Origin: Prionace glauca
Lineage: Eukaryota > Chordata > Chondrichthyes > Carcharhiniformes > Carcharhinidae
Reading direction: 5' to 3'
Assembly: GCA_037974335.1 (NCBI GenBank)
Contig: CM075760.1
Coordinates: 42,784,103-42,848,102, forward strand
DNA length: 64,000 nt
Within the stretch, counting starts at the first letter, position 1, and each line of letters begins with the position of its first letter. This document shows positions 63,871-64,000 of this stretch, in pieces. A model generated the notes under the pieces. The model made no database searches and was not told where the DNA came from. It saw only the letters and a list, made by a program, of their open reading frames with translations. Position numbers and translations under genes: made by a program.

Positions 63871-64000
63871 ATATAGTGATTGGCTGTCCTTAGCACTGCG
63901 GATCTACTTTATACTTCACATTATTCAAGCAGGTTACTATCCCACCCTGGCTATTGTTGGTGTCCCTTGTAAGTATCCCCTATCTCTTATTTATTGGGCA
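63871..64000. other. No gene recognised
   Basis: End of window; nothing supportable. Confidence 0.4.

Noticed and set aside
1-64000. D, J or constant-region exons of a receptor locus
   Set aside because: I looked for FGxG-type J motifs with 12-base signals and for Ig constant domains and saw none that I could support.
1-64000. LTR retroviruses, Polintons or other virus-like elements
   Set aside because: No long terminal repeats, protease, integrase, capsid or envelope blocks were recognised. All reverse transcriptase pieces are of CR1 LINE type.

Overview
The window looks like the germline DNA of a cartilaginous fish, most likely a shark or ray. The evidence is intron-bearing T-cell-receptor-type V segments with recombination signals, a GPR139-like G-protein-coupled receptor with a split first exon, many CR1-clade LINE copies in every state of decay, and tRNA-headed SINEs with CR1-like tails of the kind common in elasmobranchs. 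The organism call rests on family knowledge, not on a search. LAYOUT: 1-9.6 kb is mostly old CR1 fragments in purine/pyrimidine-biased DNA, plus one orphan GPR139-like first exon (4.8 kb, minus). From 9.6 to 37.1 kb lies a cluster of V segments and V relics in both orientations: 9.7 (minus), 12.3 (plus, relic), 13.2 (minus, relic), 20.0 (minus, leader relic), 22.8 (minus), 23.7 (plus), 24.9 (minus, relic), 27.1 (plus), 28.0 (plus), 30.4 (minus), 32.4 (minus, leader relic), 35.2 (minus) and 36.0 kb (plus). Two isolated V segments lie farther right at 45.6 (plus) and 60.7 kb (minus). A block of about 5.8 kb (19.04-24.83 kb) recurs as a direct copy at 31.37-37.10 kb, so three V elements are present twice. 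Two large CR1 LINEs lie on the minus strand. One at 15.45-18.89 kb has an uninterrupted 988-residue ORF2 but a truncated ORF1. One at 54.72-58.70 kb has ORF1 with a zinc-binding/coiled-coil start and an SGNH-esterase-like part, and a decayed ORF2. GENES: the best complete host gene is a two-exon GPR139-like receptor (exon 1 at 53.4 kb, exon 2 at 48.2-49.1 kb, minus; joined product 326 residues). V segments that look usable are 27.1 kb, 30.2-31.1 kb and 45.4-45.9 kb; 35.0-35.4 kb is an open single-exon V with a 22-base signal spacer. The others are pseudogenes or relics. Nearly all signals read heptamer-23-nonamer, the V-side type of alpha, beta and delta receptor loci. No D, J or constant-region exon was recognised, so this is the V part of a receptor locus, alpha/delta by inference from the V sequences. 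Two tRNA-like sequences (Asn-like with an altered anticodon, Gln-like) are present. No LTR retrovirus, Polinton or CRISPR array was recognised.
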